DNA of 36,721 nucleotides from an uncultured Kiloniella sp. GTDB taxonomy: Bacteria; Pseudomonadota; Alphaproteobacteria; Kiloniellales; Kiloniellaceae. A model generated the notes under the pieces. The model was not told the origin of the DNA, made no database searches, and saw only the letters and a program-made list of their open reading frames with translations. Shown piece by piece: positions 1 to 9,186 of this stretch. The position numbers and the translations under genes were made by a program. Within the stretch, counting starts at the first letter, position 1; each line of letters begins with the position of its first letter. The stretch spans positions 1 through 36,721 of the forward strand of contig NZ_CAKZMP010000265.1 of assembly GCF_937128705.1 (NCBI RefSeq). The letters run 5' to 3'.

Positions 1-1097
1 TCCAGACGGTAGCGCAGAATAACGTGCGATGGATAGGTAACTTCATCGGCATCAACCCGTATAAAATCAGGCTTAACCTTGTTATAAATGCGTTGCATGT
101 TTTCCGGTGCCCAAGCAGTCCCATGACCACCAAACGCTGCTTTTGCTTTCTCCGCAACGAATGAGACAAACTCTTCACTTCGGCTCGCCTGCATTTCAAT
201 AATAAGCGATTGGCTTTCATGCATTGTCATACCGCGCGCAGAGCCAACAGGCTGAAGACGCCAATCCTTTGGAAGGTTGCGCTCGTACATCGCGTGCCCG
301 GTTTCATGAAGGACACCCATCAGCGACGTCATAAAATCTGTTTCGTCATACCGTGTTGTTATCCGAATATCATCAGGCACACCACCACAGAAAGGATGCA
401 AGCTCACATCAAGACGGCCATTATTGAAATCAAAGCCCACAGCCTTGATCATTTCTCGTCCCAGAGCTTCTTGCGCTTTTACAGAAAACGGCCCATCAGG
501 CATCACTGCTGCGGCTTCTGATGCCTGTTTTTCCAGTACTGACTGTGTGAAGTCTGGTAGGAATGTCGCTAAGTCATCAAAAATCGCATCAATGCGCATT
601 AATTTTCCGCCAGGCTCGAAATGATCCAGCAAAGCATCATAGGTATCGCACTGAAAAAGCTCGGCTTTGATCTTGGCTTCTTGCTGCGTGAGGTTAAGCA
701 CTTCTTTCATCGCAGGCAGGATCGAAGCAAAATCATTATTCGGTCGGGCTTCACGCCAGATCATCTCACAGCGTTTGCCAGCTTTGGTTTGCGCTTCGAC
801 AAAATCGCCATCGAGTGCCGTTGCATGACGCCAGATTCGCTGCATCTCACGCAGATTAGCCAACTGCCAGCTACCAAGATCCCCTTTGCTTTCCAGAGCT
901 TGCGCAAACAAGTCTTCCACTTCACTGCTGGTCAGAATTTCATGCTGAACACCACTAAGAGCAGCAAGCTGTTCCATTCTGGCTTCGGCACCACCAGCAG
1001 GCATTACTGTCGACATATCCCAACCTAATACACCGCTGGCTTCACCAATAGCGTTCATCCGGCGGAATTTTTTTTCAAGAGCAAGATAAGCTGACAT
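1..1097 (-). CDS. Carboxypeptidase Taq (M32 family), C-terminus cut by window edge
   Basis: Zinc metallocarboxypeptidase of family M32, which trims C-terminal residues from peptides in the cytoplasm. The reading frame starts at an ATG at 1097 and runs off the left edge, so only about 365 N-terminal residues of a usual ~500 are present. The family signature HETGH lies at about residues 264-268, preceded by MGVL and followed by AMYE. These are two zinc-binding histidines with the catalytic glutamate between them. The N-terminus (MSAYLALEKKF) is typical of the family. It starts 51 bases after the surf1 stop on the same strand, so it may be read from the tail of the cytochrome oxidase operon, although no functional link is known. 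The family call is firm. The missing C-terminus, including the third zinc ligand, cannot be judged. Confidence 0.93.
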   Translation of the reverse strand, partial: MSAYLALEKKFRRMNAIGEASGVLGWDMSTVMPAGGAEARMEQLAALSGVQHEILTSSEVEDLFAQALESKGDLGSWQLANLREMQRIWRHATALDGDFVEAQTKAGKRCEMIWREARPNNDFASILPAMKEVLNLTQQEAKIKAELFQCDTYDALLDHFEPGGKLMRIDAIFDDLATFLPDFTQSVLEKQASEAAAVMPDGPFSVKAQEALGREMIKAVGFDFNNGRLDVSLHPFCGGVPDDIRITTRYDETDFMTSLMGVLHETGHAMYERNLPKDWRLQPVGSARGMTMHESQSLIIEMQASRSEEFVSFVAEKAKAAFGGHGTAWAPENMQRIYNKVKPDFIRVDADEVTYPSHVILRYRL

Positions 1098-1148
1098 TTT
1101 ACATTCCCAATCAGGCAACAAACCATTCACAAGACGAGCGATTGTAAT

Positions 1149-1901
1149 TTAATCGTCTTCCAATTTTTCAACAGGGCGATAATGATAGATGAAATAAATC
1201 ACGGCAAGAATCAAAGCCATAGCATACCAAGTAATAACGTATTCCAGATGATTATTCACCAAAGCTATACGCGTTTGCCCGCCAAGAGGATATCCCCCCG
1301 GATTAGCCGTAGGGCCTGCATCAAGATAGACACTCATCACCGGATTAGACAGATCCGTTTTCTGGCTCATTTCTTTGATATCTGTATAAAACCAGAAGTT
1401 ATCTTCGGGATCATTGACTGGGCGCACAAATTCATACCCCTTCCATCCACCAACGCGAAGAAGACCTTCTATTTTAACGGGCCCATCAACCTGACCTTCA
1501 GGCCGAGAGGCAGGCGCTTTAAACTCAGAAGGAACAAAACCACGGTTGATCAGAATTTGTCGCCCATCCGTCATCACAAAAGGGGTAATAATCTGGATGC
1601 CTAACTGCCGATCCAATGAACGTGCCCCCATGATAAGCTCTTTATCATGCAGGAACTCACCCTCTACCCAGACATTGATAAACTCATCAGCTTGCGGGTC
1701 AGCAACTTCGCCGGGATATGTTTCAGAAAAAGAAATAGCCACAGCAGAAGCGCGATCTGTTCGTAACGCAATTTGATCTTTTTTCCATTCCATGCGTGAT
1801 AACTGCCAAGTGCCCAGAGCAATCGCAATCAAAACGACGGGAATAGTAAACATCGTAGGCCAAAAAGTTGGCTGGAAACGGCGTAAAGTGCCTTTGGTCA
1901 T
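1149..1901 (-). CDS. SURF1 family cytochrome oxidase assembly protein
   Basis: Inner-membrane assembly factor of aa3 cytochrome c oxidase, thought to help heme a insertion into subunit I. It has about 250 residues, with a transmembrane helix near residues 14-33 followed by WQLSRMEWK, a periplasmic domain, and a second helix near the C-terminus (YVITWYAMALILAVIYFIYHY). This two-helix layout is the SURF1 pattern. The longest frame begins three codons earlier at a TTG (1910). I prefer the ATG at 1901 because an AGGA sits about 10 bases before it, whereas it is only one base from the TTG. It lies downstream of ctaE after a 286-base gap holding a strong nested hairpin, so its expression may be partly uncoupled from the oxidase genes. 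Confidence 0.93.
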   Translation of the reverse strand: MTKGTLRRFQPTFWPTMFTIPVVLIAIALGTWQLSRMEWKKDQIALRTDRASAVAISFSETYPGEVADPQADEFINVWVEGEFLHDKELIMGARSLDRQLGIQIITPFVMTDGRQILINRGFVPSEFKAPASRPEGQVDGPVKIEGLLRVGGWKGYEFVRPVNDPEDNFWFYTDIKEMSQKTDLSNPVMSVYLDAGPTANPGGYPLGGQTRIALVNNHLEYVITWYAMALILAVIYFIYHYRPVEKLEDD

Positions 1902-2084
1902 AATCGACAAATCCTGTGTCGCTTGCTTTTAATAATATTCGAGCGCCACCATAAGGCCTTTGCAAGAACAGAGCAAAGCGATTGAGGCCCTCTGACAAGA
2001 AAATCTCTTAAACATAGGGCGAATGTAAAAGGTCGAAGACATCTCCAGTGACATTCCCAAAGGCATACTTGGAAACATAGAAAG

Positions 2085-2147
2085 AAGAAGGCCGTGCCTT
2101 AACGGGTGAAATGTGAATTTCACTTGCGTTTCAGGCACGGCCTTCTT
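2085..2147 (-). terminator. Nested hairpin between ctaE and surf1, possible (partial) terminator
   Basis: A perfect 15-bp inverted repeat (arms 2085-2099 and 2133-2147, core AAGGCCGTGCCT) encloses a second perfect 7-bp repeat (GTGAAAT at 2106-2112, ATTTCAC at 2117-2123) with a 4-base loop. In the minus-strand transcript the outer stem is followed by a pyrimidine-rich TCTTTCTATG rather than a clean U run. It could be a leaky terminator or an mRNA-stabilising structure after ctaE. The rest of the gap shows no convincing gene; in particular there is no DUF983-like CxxC protein, which sits here in some relatives. Confidence 0.6.
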
Positions 2148-2187
2148 TCAAACCGATACTGTTTCAGGTTGCCCTGATAGGCTGGAC

Positions 2188-2985
2188 TTAGCCACCCCAC
2201 CAGTAAACAGCAACAAATAGGAACAACCAGACAACGTCCACGAAATGCCAGTACCAAGCAGCCGCCTCAAAGCCAACATGGGCTTCAGGTGTGAAGTGAC
2301 CTTTTTTTGTACGGATCAAACATACAAAAAGGAAAATGGTACCAACGATAACGTGGAAACCGTGGAAACCGGTCGCCATGTAGAAGGTAGAAGAATAGAT
2401 ATTATCTGTGAACCCGAATGCAGCGTGGCTGTATTCGAAAGCCTGAAGTGCCGTAAAAATCACGCCAAGACCGACAGTAATCATCAAAGCATGTACCGCT
2501 TGCTTCTGTTGACTGTTCAAGATCGCATGATGCGCCCAAGTCACGGAACAACCGGACAGCAGTAGGATCAGCGTGTTCAAAAACGGCAGATCAAATGCAT
2601 CAAACGTTACAACATCAGCTGGCGGCCAAACGCCCCCGATAACTTCACTCGGATAGAACGCCGCCGTGAAATATGCCCAGAAGAATGCAACAAAGAACAT
2701 TACTTCAGAAGCGATGAATAGTACCATCCCGTACCGCAGACCAATACGAACCACAGGGGTATGAAGGTGACGAACATAAGCTTCGTTCACCACGTCACGC
2801 CACCAGCCATACGTACAAATAAGAACCGATGCGATACCCGCAAAAAGAACTATATTTGTATAGTCGTGCATCATCAAAACAAGACCTGTCGCCATCAAGC
2901 CAGCAGCAAAAGCTGTCAGCAAAGGCCAAGGGCTTGGATCAACCAAATGATACGGATGTTTTACTTCGTCGTGCCCTGCACTCAT
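2188..2985 (-). CDS. ctaE: Cytochrome c oxidase subunit III
   Basis: Subunit III of the aa3-type terminal oxidase, a seven-helix inner-membrane protein that stabilises subunit I and proton uptake. It has 265 residues, the normal length for the alphaproteobacterial and mitochondrial protein. Family landmarks include [13 protein letters not shown] at the N-terminus, [14 protein letters not shown], a GGVWPP loop, [11 protein letters not shown], and a C-terminal [14 protein letters not shown] containing the conserved HFVDVVWL. The ATG at 2985 follows the ctaG stop by 34 bases, and the gene is part of the ctaC-ctaD-ctaB-coxF-ctaG-ctaE run. Identification is certain. Confidence 0.98.
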   Translation of the reverse strand: MSAGHDEVKHPYHLVDPSPWPLLTAFAAGLMATGLVLMMHDYTNIVLFAGIASVLICTYGWWRDVVNEAYVRHLHTPVVRIGLRYGMVLFIASEVMFFVAFFWAYFTAAFYPSEVIGGVWPPADVVTFDAFDLPFLNTLILLLSGCSVTWAHHAILNSQQKQAVHALMITVGLGVIFTALQAFEYSHAAFGFTDNIYSSTFYMATGFHGFHVIVGTIFLFVCLIRTKKGHFTPEAHVGFEAAAWYWHFVDVVWLFLFVAVYWWGG

Positions 2986-3019
2986 GATATCCCTCTTAAC
3001 CAGACGCTATTGCGTATTG

Positions 3020-3631
3020 TTAATTGACCTCTACAACCGGTTTATTTCCGGTGTCATTACCCAAATCACCCACATCCACACTATCTTCTTCTTCAGTATC
3101 CCGGAAGAAAGTGTATGATAGAGTGATTGTTTTTACGTCACTGAGATTCGGATCATTCTCTATTTCCGGATCGACGTAGAAAGTGACAGGCATGTCAACT
3201 TCTTGTCCCGGCAACAAAGTCTGCTCTGAAAAACAGAAACAATCTACTTTTACGAAATACTGACCAGCCTTTAGCGGTGTCACATTAAATGTGGCAACAC
3301 CTTTAACCTTATCATCAGACGTATTTTTTGCGCGATAAAACGCAATTCCTTCTTCCCCGACCTTAAGATCAACCGCGCGCTGCGCAGGCTTAAAGTGCCA
3401 AGGCAAATCTCCATTCACCGAAGAATCAAATCGAATAGTCACATCACGATCACTAACGACCAGATCGTCCGTTGCTCCAGCTTCAGAAACCTGTGTTGTG
3501 CCACCATATCCTGTGACCTGACAAAACAGCTTATACAGTGGCACGGATGCAAAAGCCAACGCCACCATTCCACAGACAACACCGCCCAGAATGATTGCAA
3601 CGCGCGCATTTTTATCGCCAGCGACAGACAT
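3020..3631 (-). CDS. ctaG: Cytochrome c oxidase assembly protein CtaG (Cox11)
   Basis: Copper chaperone that delivers CuB to subunit I. It has 203 residues: an N-terminal membrane anchor (about 11-31) followed by PLYKLFCQVTGYGGTTQ, with the conserved cysteine C37 close to the membrane, then a periplasmic immunoglobulin-like domain. The copper-binding CFCF motif is at 131-134 (KVDCFCFSEQTL). The family's MPVTFYVDPEI block follows. The acidic C-terminal tail (EEEDSVDVGDLGND) is typical. Its start lies one base beyond the stop of the small coxF-like gene, which implies translational coupling. Confidence 0.97.
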   Translation of the reverse strand: MSVAGDKNARVAIILGGVVCGMVALAFASVPLYKLFCQVTGYGGTTQVSEAGATDDLVVSDRDVTIRFDSSVNGDLPWHFKPAQRAVDLKVGEEGIAFYRAKNTSDDKVKGVATFNVTPLKAGQYFVKVDCFCFSEQTLLPGQEVDMPVTFYVDPEIENDPNLSDVKTITLSYTFFRDTEEEDSVDVGDLGNDTGNKPVVEVN

Positions 3632-3632
3632 G

Positions 3633-3788
3633 CTACTTCATTCCCATCTTTACGATCGTGACCGCATACACAAGTGCAATGAAACCAAGTAAAACGCCCA
3701 AAATAGCCCAGTTGCGGCGTTTTCTCTGTTTATGGATTTCTTCCGAATTTTCCACAGTTTCATATTTTTTTGTTTTGTCTTCAGACAT
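3633..3788 (-). CDS. Small CoxF-like single-helix protein
   Basis: A 51-residue frame filling the space between ctaB and ctaG exactly: its start is one base past the ctaB stop codon and its own stop is one base before the ctaG start. It begins MSEDKTKKYETVENSEEIHK, continues with a basic stretch QRKRRN, then one hydrophobic helix (WAILGVLLGFIALVYAVTIV) and a short KMGMK tail. A GGTGG-like ribosome site precedes the ATG. Alphaproteobacterial oxidase operons commonly carry a small one-helix protein, called CoxF or hypothetical, at this position. Sequence identity to CoxF cannot be tested here, so the name rests on position, size and topology. It is probably an oxidase accessory or assembly peptide. 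Confidence 0.8.
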   Translation of the reverse strand: MSEDKTKKYETVENSEEIHKQRKRRNWAILGVLLGFIALVYAVTIVKMGMK

Positions 3789-3789
3789 A

Positions 3790-4725
3790 TTAACCACCAA
3801 TCAAACTCAAAATACCTGGCGTTCGATCAATAATAAGAACGGCAAAGAGAACAAAGAGATATAGAATAGAATAAAAGAACATCTTGCGAGCATGGCGATC
3901 TTCTTCAGAACGCAGCACCTTGATGTTCAGCCATAGAAAATACGAACTCGCGATCAGCGCGACAGCCCCATACAGCAGACCAGCAACATTGAAGTATACT
4001 GGCGCCAGAACAACAGGGAAAAGGGCAATAGTATAAACCAGCATTTGCCACTTAGTATTCTCACGACCAGAAACAACTGGCAACATCGGCACTTTAGCAG
4101 CAGCGTAATCGCCATCTTTATAAAGCGCCAAGGCCCAAAAATGAGGCGGCGTCCACATAAAGATAACCAAGAACAGAACAATAGATTCAATAGAGACAGT
4201 TCCTGTTACAGCCGCCCAGCCAATCATCGGAGGGAACGCGCCGGCAGCCCCACCAATGACAATGTTTTGTGGCGTGCGGCGTTTTAGGAACATTGTGTAT
4301 ACAAAAACATAAAAACCGTTGGCTAAAGCCAGAAGTGCTGCAGCGGTCCAATTAACCGCTAAGCCCATGATCATCACAGAAAACAGGCTGAGGATCACTC
4401 CAAAACTCAAGGCAACGTCCGGTGCCATACGACCAGCCGGGATCGGGCGTTTTTTCGTACGTGTCATGATCGCGTCAATATCGCGGTCATACCACATGTT
4501 AATTGCTCCGGCGCCACCAGATGCAATCGCAATGCAGAACAGGGCAATAATTCCAAGGAATGGATGAATAGTGCCCGGAGCAACCATCAAACCGGAGAAT
4601 CCAGTGAACACAACAAGGTACATGACACCCGGCTTCATCAAAGCCCAGAAATCAGCAACCTGCGCAACACCGCTTAAAGAAGCAGTATCAGTTGTTGTTG
4701 TATTTTCCATAGATGTATCGGTCAC
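3790..4725 (-). CDS. ctaB: Protoheme IX farnesyltransferase (heme O synthase)
   Basis: UbiA-superfamily prenyltransferase that adds a farnesyl group to heme b, giving heme O, the precursor of heme a for the oxidase. It has 311 residues and about nine membrane helices. The first Asp-rich motif is N76-MWY-D80-RDI-D84, followed by TRTKKRPIPAG. The second polar loop contains YKDGDYAAAKVPMLPVVSG. The chosen start is a GTG at 4725, because a clear AGGAG (complement of 4732-4736) sits six bases upstream of it. An ATG five codons inside (4710) lacks such a site. It follows ctaD after a 75-base gap holding a strong hairpin and is nearly contiguous with the coxF-like gene. Confidence 0.97.
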   Translation of the reverse strand: MTDTSMENTTTTDTASLSGVAQVADFWALMKPGVMYLVVFTGFSGLMVAPGTIHPFLGIIALFCIAIASGGAGAINMWYDRDIDAIMTRTKKRPIPAGRMAPDVALSFGVILSLFSVMIMGLAVNWTAAALLALANGFYVFVYTMFLKRRTPQNIVIGGAAGAFPPMIGWAAVTGTVSIESIVLFLVIFMWTPPHFWALALYKDGDYAAAKVPMLPVVSGRENTKWQMLVYTIALFPVVLAPVYFNVAGLLYGAVALIASSYFLWLNIKVLRSEEDRHARKMFFYSILYLFVLFAVLIIDRTPGILSLIGG

Positions 4726-4742
4726 AATTTACTCCTGATTAA

Positions 4743-4784
4743 ATCCGGCCATTAACATCGAATAATGCGATGAAATGGCCGGAT
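4743..4784 (-). promoter_or_regulatory. Two-tier hairpin between ctaD and ctaB
   Basis: A perfect 10-bp inverted repeat (ATCCGGCCAT at 4743-4752, ATGGCCGGAT at 4775-4784) encloses, after a small internal loop, a 5-bp repeat (CATCG at 4756-4760, CGATG at 4768-4772) with a 7-base loop. On the transcribed minus strand it is followed by TTTAATCAGG, not a U tract, so a full terminator is unlikely. By position it could slow 3' decay of the abundant ctaC-ctaD message or attenuate reading into ctaB. Its function is inferred. Confidence 0.55.
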
Positions 4785-4800
4785 CTATACTTAACTACCG

Positions 4801-6405
<1,605 letters not shown>

Positions 6406-6482
6406 TCAAATCCTCATTTCGTTTCTTTAAGCGCTTCTCTTGGCGCTATAACCGATTGAACGGCGAAATCTATCGAAGCTTC

Positions 6483-7316
6483 TCAGTTAAGCTGAGCAAC
6501 CTGTACGGAACGATCATCTTCAATCGCAGCAAATTCTTCCTTGGCGAACTCAACCCATTTGTCGAACTCTTCTTTGGAAACGGCTTTGATCATGATCGGC
6601 ATATAGGAATGGCCTGTGCCACAAATCTCTGAACACTGACCGTAGTATGTACCTTCTGAGTTCACTTCGAACCAAGTCTCATTGATACGCCCAGGTACGC
6701 CATCGAGCTTCAAGCCCATAGAAGGCATTGCAAAAGAGTGAATAACGTCATCACCAGTTACCAAGAGACGAACTTTCGTGTTAACAGGGACCACAATCGC
6801 GTTATCCGTCGTCAACAAACGTGGCTCACCAGATTCCAGTTCATCTTCTGACTTCATATAAGCGTCAAATGTGAAATCGCCTTGGTCAGGATATTCATAA
6901 GACCAATACCACTGTTTTCCGATCGCTTTGATCGTCATCTCGGTATCAGGATTACTGTCCGCCGCATAAAGAATTTTGAACGAAGGTATCGCAATAATCA
7001 CCAAAATGATTACCGGAACAGCAGTCCAGATAATTTCAAGCAGCGTGTTATGGCTTGTCTTTGATGGGACAGGGTTCCGTTTTTCAGAAAAACGGAACAT
7101 CACATAAAGCATCAGAACCAGAACAACGACACAAACTGCGACAATAATATAAAGCAGTAGCTCGTGAAATTCTCCCAATGCAACAGCAGTCGGAGAAGCG
7201 GCATCTTGAAGACCAAGACCCCATTCGACTGGCTGAGAGGCGTGACCAGTAGCAGCCAAACCGCCGAACAGTGCAACAGCACTAATTAGATAGGCAATCC
7301 GTTTCAGAAACGTCAT
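6483..7316 (-). CDS. ctaC: Cytochrome c oxidase subunit II
   Basis: Electron-entry subunit that takes electrons from cytochrome c through CuA. It has 277 residues from the chosen ATG at 7316: a signal peptide (MTFLKRIAYLISAVALFGGL, cleavage likely after ATGHA), two membrane helices (about 51-73 and 93-112), then a periplasmic cupredoxin domain. The aromatic electron-entry block is QWYWSYEYPD (135-144). The CuA ligands are all present: H193, C228, E230, C232, H236 and M239. The open frame extends 46 codons further upstream, but those residues do not look like a signal peptide and an AGGA lies about 10 bases before 7316, so the shorter start is preferred. First gene of the oxidase operon. Confidence 0.97.
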   Translation of the reverse strand: MTFLKRIAYLISAVALFGGLAATGHASQPVEWGLGLQDAASPTAVALGEFHELLLYIIVAVCVVVLVLMLYVMFRFSEKRNPVPSKTSHNTLLEIIWTAVPVIILVIIAIPSFKILYAADSNPDTEMTIKAIGKQWYWSYEYPDQGDFTFDAYMKSEDELESGEPRLLTTDNAIVVPVNTKVRLLVTGDDVIHSFAMPSMGLKLDGVPGRINETWFEVNSEGTYYGQCSEICGTGHSYMPIMIKAVSKEEFDKWVEFAKEEFAAIEDDRSVQVAQLN

Positions 7317-7359
7317 GTACTCAACATCCTGTTTTTTTATATCAACTTTTGTTCCTGAA

Positions 7360-7373
7360 TTGATCAGGATCAA
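7360..7373 (-). promoter_or_regulatory. Perfect FNR/FixK/Anr-type box upstream of ctaC
   Basis: The 14-mer TTGATCAGGATCAA matches the consensus TTGAT-N4-ATCAA with no mismatch. It lies in the ctaC upstream region, 43 bases before the start codon. CRP/FNR-family regulators such as FNR, FixK and Anr bind this palindrome and report low oxygen. A good -10 placed correctly downstream of the site was not found: a TATAAA at 7336-7341 would start transcription inside the ribosome site. Repression of the low-affinity aa3 oxidase when oxygen is scarce is therefore the simpler reading. An overlapping dyad TCCTGA-N5-TCAGGA (7353-7369) is also visible. Confidence 0.6.
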
Positions 7374-7560
7374 AGTATCTTTCCCGATTCCAAGACTAAT
7401 ATACAGAATGGATGATTCTGACACTAGCTGGACTCCAAAGTTATTCTGGCGCAACCTACCCTATTGAAACCCGAGAGGACAAGCCCCAGATACACAAGAA
7501 TTACGCATAGTAGATGCTTTAAGCTACCAAAAGATAAACATTAAGTGAACTATACTCCTT

Positions 7561-7626
7561 CCCGGGAAGCCCGTCCCCGGGTTGCGACCTTATGACGCAG
7601 AACCCCATTTACCTCATAAATCTGCG
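7561..7626 (-). other. Two hairpins downstream of the DUF3422 gene
   Basis: Between the DUF3422 stop and the ctaC upstream region are two inverted repeats. CGCAGA/TCTGCG (7596-7601, 7621-7626) lies closest to the stop. CCCGGG/CCCGGG (7561-7566, 7576-7581) with a 9-base loop lies beyond it. Neither has a U tract on the minus strand, so they may form a non-canonical 3' end for the DUF3422 transcript or simply be GC-rich spacer. The whole 327-base gap between the DUF3422 stop and the ctaC start otherwise holds only the FNR-like box and the ctaC ribosome site. Confidence 0.35.
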
Positions 7627-7643
7627 CGTTTTACATTTAATTC

Positions 7644-8990
7644 TTAGTGTGAATTCCGACTTTCCTGCTCAACTATTTTACGGACACGGCGTACACCTAA
7701 CCATAACGCAGCAACAACAAACGGGATAGATACAGCCGCAACAATAGACGCGTTTATATCGACTCCAGCGGTATTAACCCCCTTTGCCAAATAGTAAATC
7801 AAGCTAACGACATAGTAACTGATCGCCGCCACAGAAAGACCTTCTACTGTCTCCTGTAATCTCAGCTGAATACTTGCTCTTTTATCCATAGACTTCAGAA
7901 GTGCAGAGTTCTGTTCCTCCAGTTGAATATCAACACGCGTTCTCAATAACTGTCCAGCCCGCGCAACCCTTTTAGAAAGTGTATCCAAACGCAATGCCAT
8001 CGCCTCACAAGTTCGCATTGCCGGGGTTAGACGCCGATCAAGAAAACTTTCCATCCGTTGAAAGCCATCCATGTTCCCTTCTTTCAACTTCAAGATTCGC
8101 TGTTTAACCAGTTCGTGATAAGCTTTCGACGCTGAAAACCGATAGTTGGTAGCAGCTGCAGCCTGCTCAATTTCAGCCGATAGCTCAGTCAACTCGCTCA
8201 GCAACTGCTTTTCGTTATCCACATCCCGGCGGTCGGTCATACGCGTCGTTATATCCTTTAGCGCGCGCCCTGCTTTTGCCAAACGATCCCCATATTGCTG
8301 TGCCAGAGGAAGAGAGAGAAGGGCCATCATTCGATAGGTATCAATTTCGAGCAACCGTTGAACAGCACGCCCTATTTGTCTTGGTTTCAAACCGTAATCT
8401 TTAATAAGGATGCGGCCATACCCGTCCTCGTTAATGCTAAAATCCATCCAAACACCGGCAAGTCCACCACGTAGTGTACAGGCAGATAGATGCCCCGTAG
8501 GAAAGAAAGAAACTTGCTCCTGCATCGTGCGCTCCGGTGCATCGTGACCTTCGAGTTCAAGATGCACACCGACCAGTCTTTGACCCGGTACGGCATTAAG
8601 CCAATCCACAGGTACCAGTTCTATTGCCGTCTTTGAGAAAGGTTTATGATATGCCTGTTTTGGCTTTTGAACACTTGGTGCCGTATCGTACTGCTTTCGA
8701 TCCGGATCTTTTCTGTTGCGAAAAAAAGTGTAAGTGGAAAATTCTGTATGACGCTCCCAAACCACGTAAAAGTGACCTAGGTCAGCCATAAAATGTTTCG
8801 TTCCTGGGGCTGGTGCTGCCACGTTAAAACGTTGGCATAACAACCCCACATGGGCTCTTTCCTCTTCGGCTTTGTTTTCTCCTGATAACATTCCTATATG
8901 AGTGATAGTTTCTGGACCAGTCAGCTGGGTAAATGGCCTTGCATGTAATTCATTACAAAGCTCAACCCGTAAGGGGTGATCGCGCAACAT
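7644..8990 (-). CDS. DUF3422 family membrane protein
   Basis: Protein of unknown function, 448 residues, matching the proteobacterial DUF3422 family by its opening (MLRDHPLRVELCNELHARPF, with the characteristic HPLR...NELHARP). The central part includes RILIKDYGLKPRQIGRAVQRLLEIDTYRMMALL. The middle and C-terminal third are rich in charged, helix-forming residues suggesting coiled coil (about 230-375). Two hydrophobic helices follow near residues 382-402 and 412-430, ending in a basic tail, so it is probably anchored in the inner membrane with a large cytoplasmic part. AAGGA lies six bases before the ATG. It stands alone between the divergent tldD and the ctaC promoter region on the same strand. 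No function should be assigned. Confidence 0.88.
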   Translation of the reverse strand: MLRDHPLRVELCNELHARPFTQLTGPETITHIGMLSGENKAEEERAHVGLLCQRFNVAAPAPGTKHFMADLGHFYVVWERHTEFSTYTFFRNRKDPDRKQYDTAPSVQKPKQAYHKPFSKTAIELVPVDWLNAVPGQRLVGVHLELEGHDAPERTMQEQVSFFPTGHLSACTLRGGLAGVWMDFSINEDGYGRILIKDYGLKPRQIGRAVQRLLEIDTYRMMALLSLPLAQQYGDRLAKAGRALKDITTRMTDRRDVDNEKQLLSELTELSAEIEQAAAATNYRFSASKAYHELVKQRILKLKEGNMDGFQRMESFLDRRLTPAMRTCEAMALRLDTLSKRVARAGQLLRTRVDIQLEEQNSALLKSMDKRASIQLRLQETVEGLSVAAISYYVVSLIYYLAKGVNTAGVDINASIVAAVSIPFVVAALWLGVRRVRKIVEQESRNSH

Positions 8991-9074
8991 TTTTGTTCCT
9001 TATATCGACCTTATTTCTGTCTTTTTAACAGAGCTCTTTTAGTCCGCTTTATTCCGTAGAAGCGTTTTTTGCCT

Positions 9075-9097
9075 TTTGACAAAATGAAGTTTGACAA
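9075..9097 (+). promoter_or_regulatory. Tandem TTTGACAA repeats upstream of tldD, possible -35 elements
   Basis: The 8-mer TTTGACAA occurs twice, at 9075-9082 and 9090-9097, 15 bases apart. Each contains a perfect TTGACA -35 hexamer. No convincing -10 hexamer sits 16-18 bases after either, so the exact promoter is unclear. The tldD start lies about 90 bases downstream. Confidence 0.3.
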
Positions 9098-9186
9098 GAT
9101 TCTCTTTAATTTGGAAGTCAAGATCATTGGCCTTCTCACATTGAGCACCTATATTGTCTGCAAAGGTATATTAAAGGAATCCATTT

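Noticed and set aside
210-1028. Plus-strand ORFs opposite the M32 gene
   Set aside because: They are antisense shadows of a clearly conserved peptidase frame with an intact HETGH motif.
1929-2138. 69-residue minus-strand ORF between ctaE and surf1
   Set aside because: It runs through both arms of the nested hairpin, has no recognisable motif such as the DUF983 CxxC pair, and its composition looks like chance.
7336-7373. Class II FNR-activated promoter for ctaC using TATAAA at 7336-7341
   Set aside because: The spacing from the FNR box is about four bases too short, and the start would fall within the ribosome-binding site, so repression is the better reading.
7317-7454. 46-codon N-terminal extension of ctaC
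   Set aside because: It would bury the signal peptide, overlaps the FNR-like box and lacks a ribosome site; ATG 7316 has AGGA upstream and a clean signal sequence.
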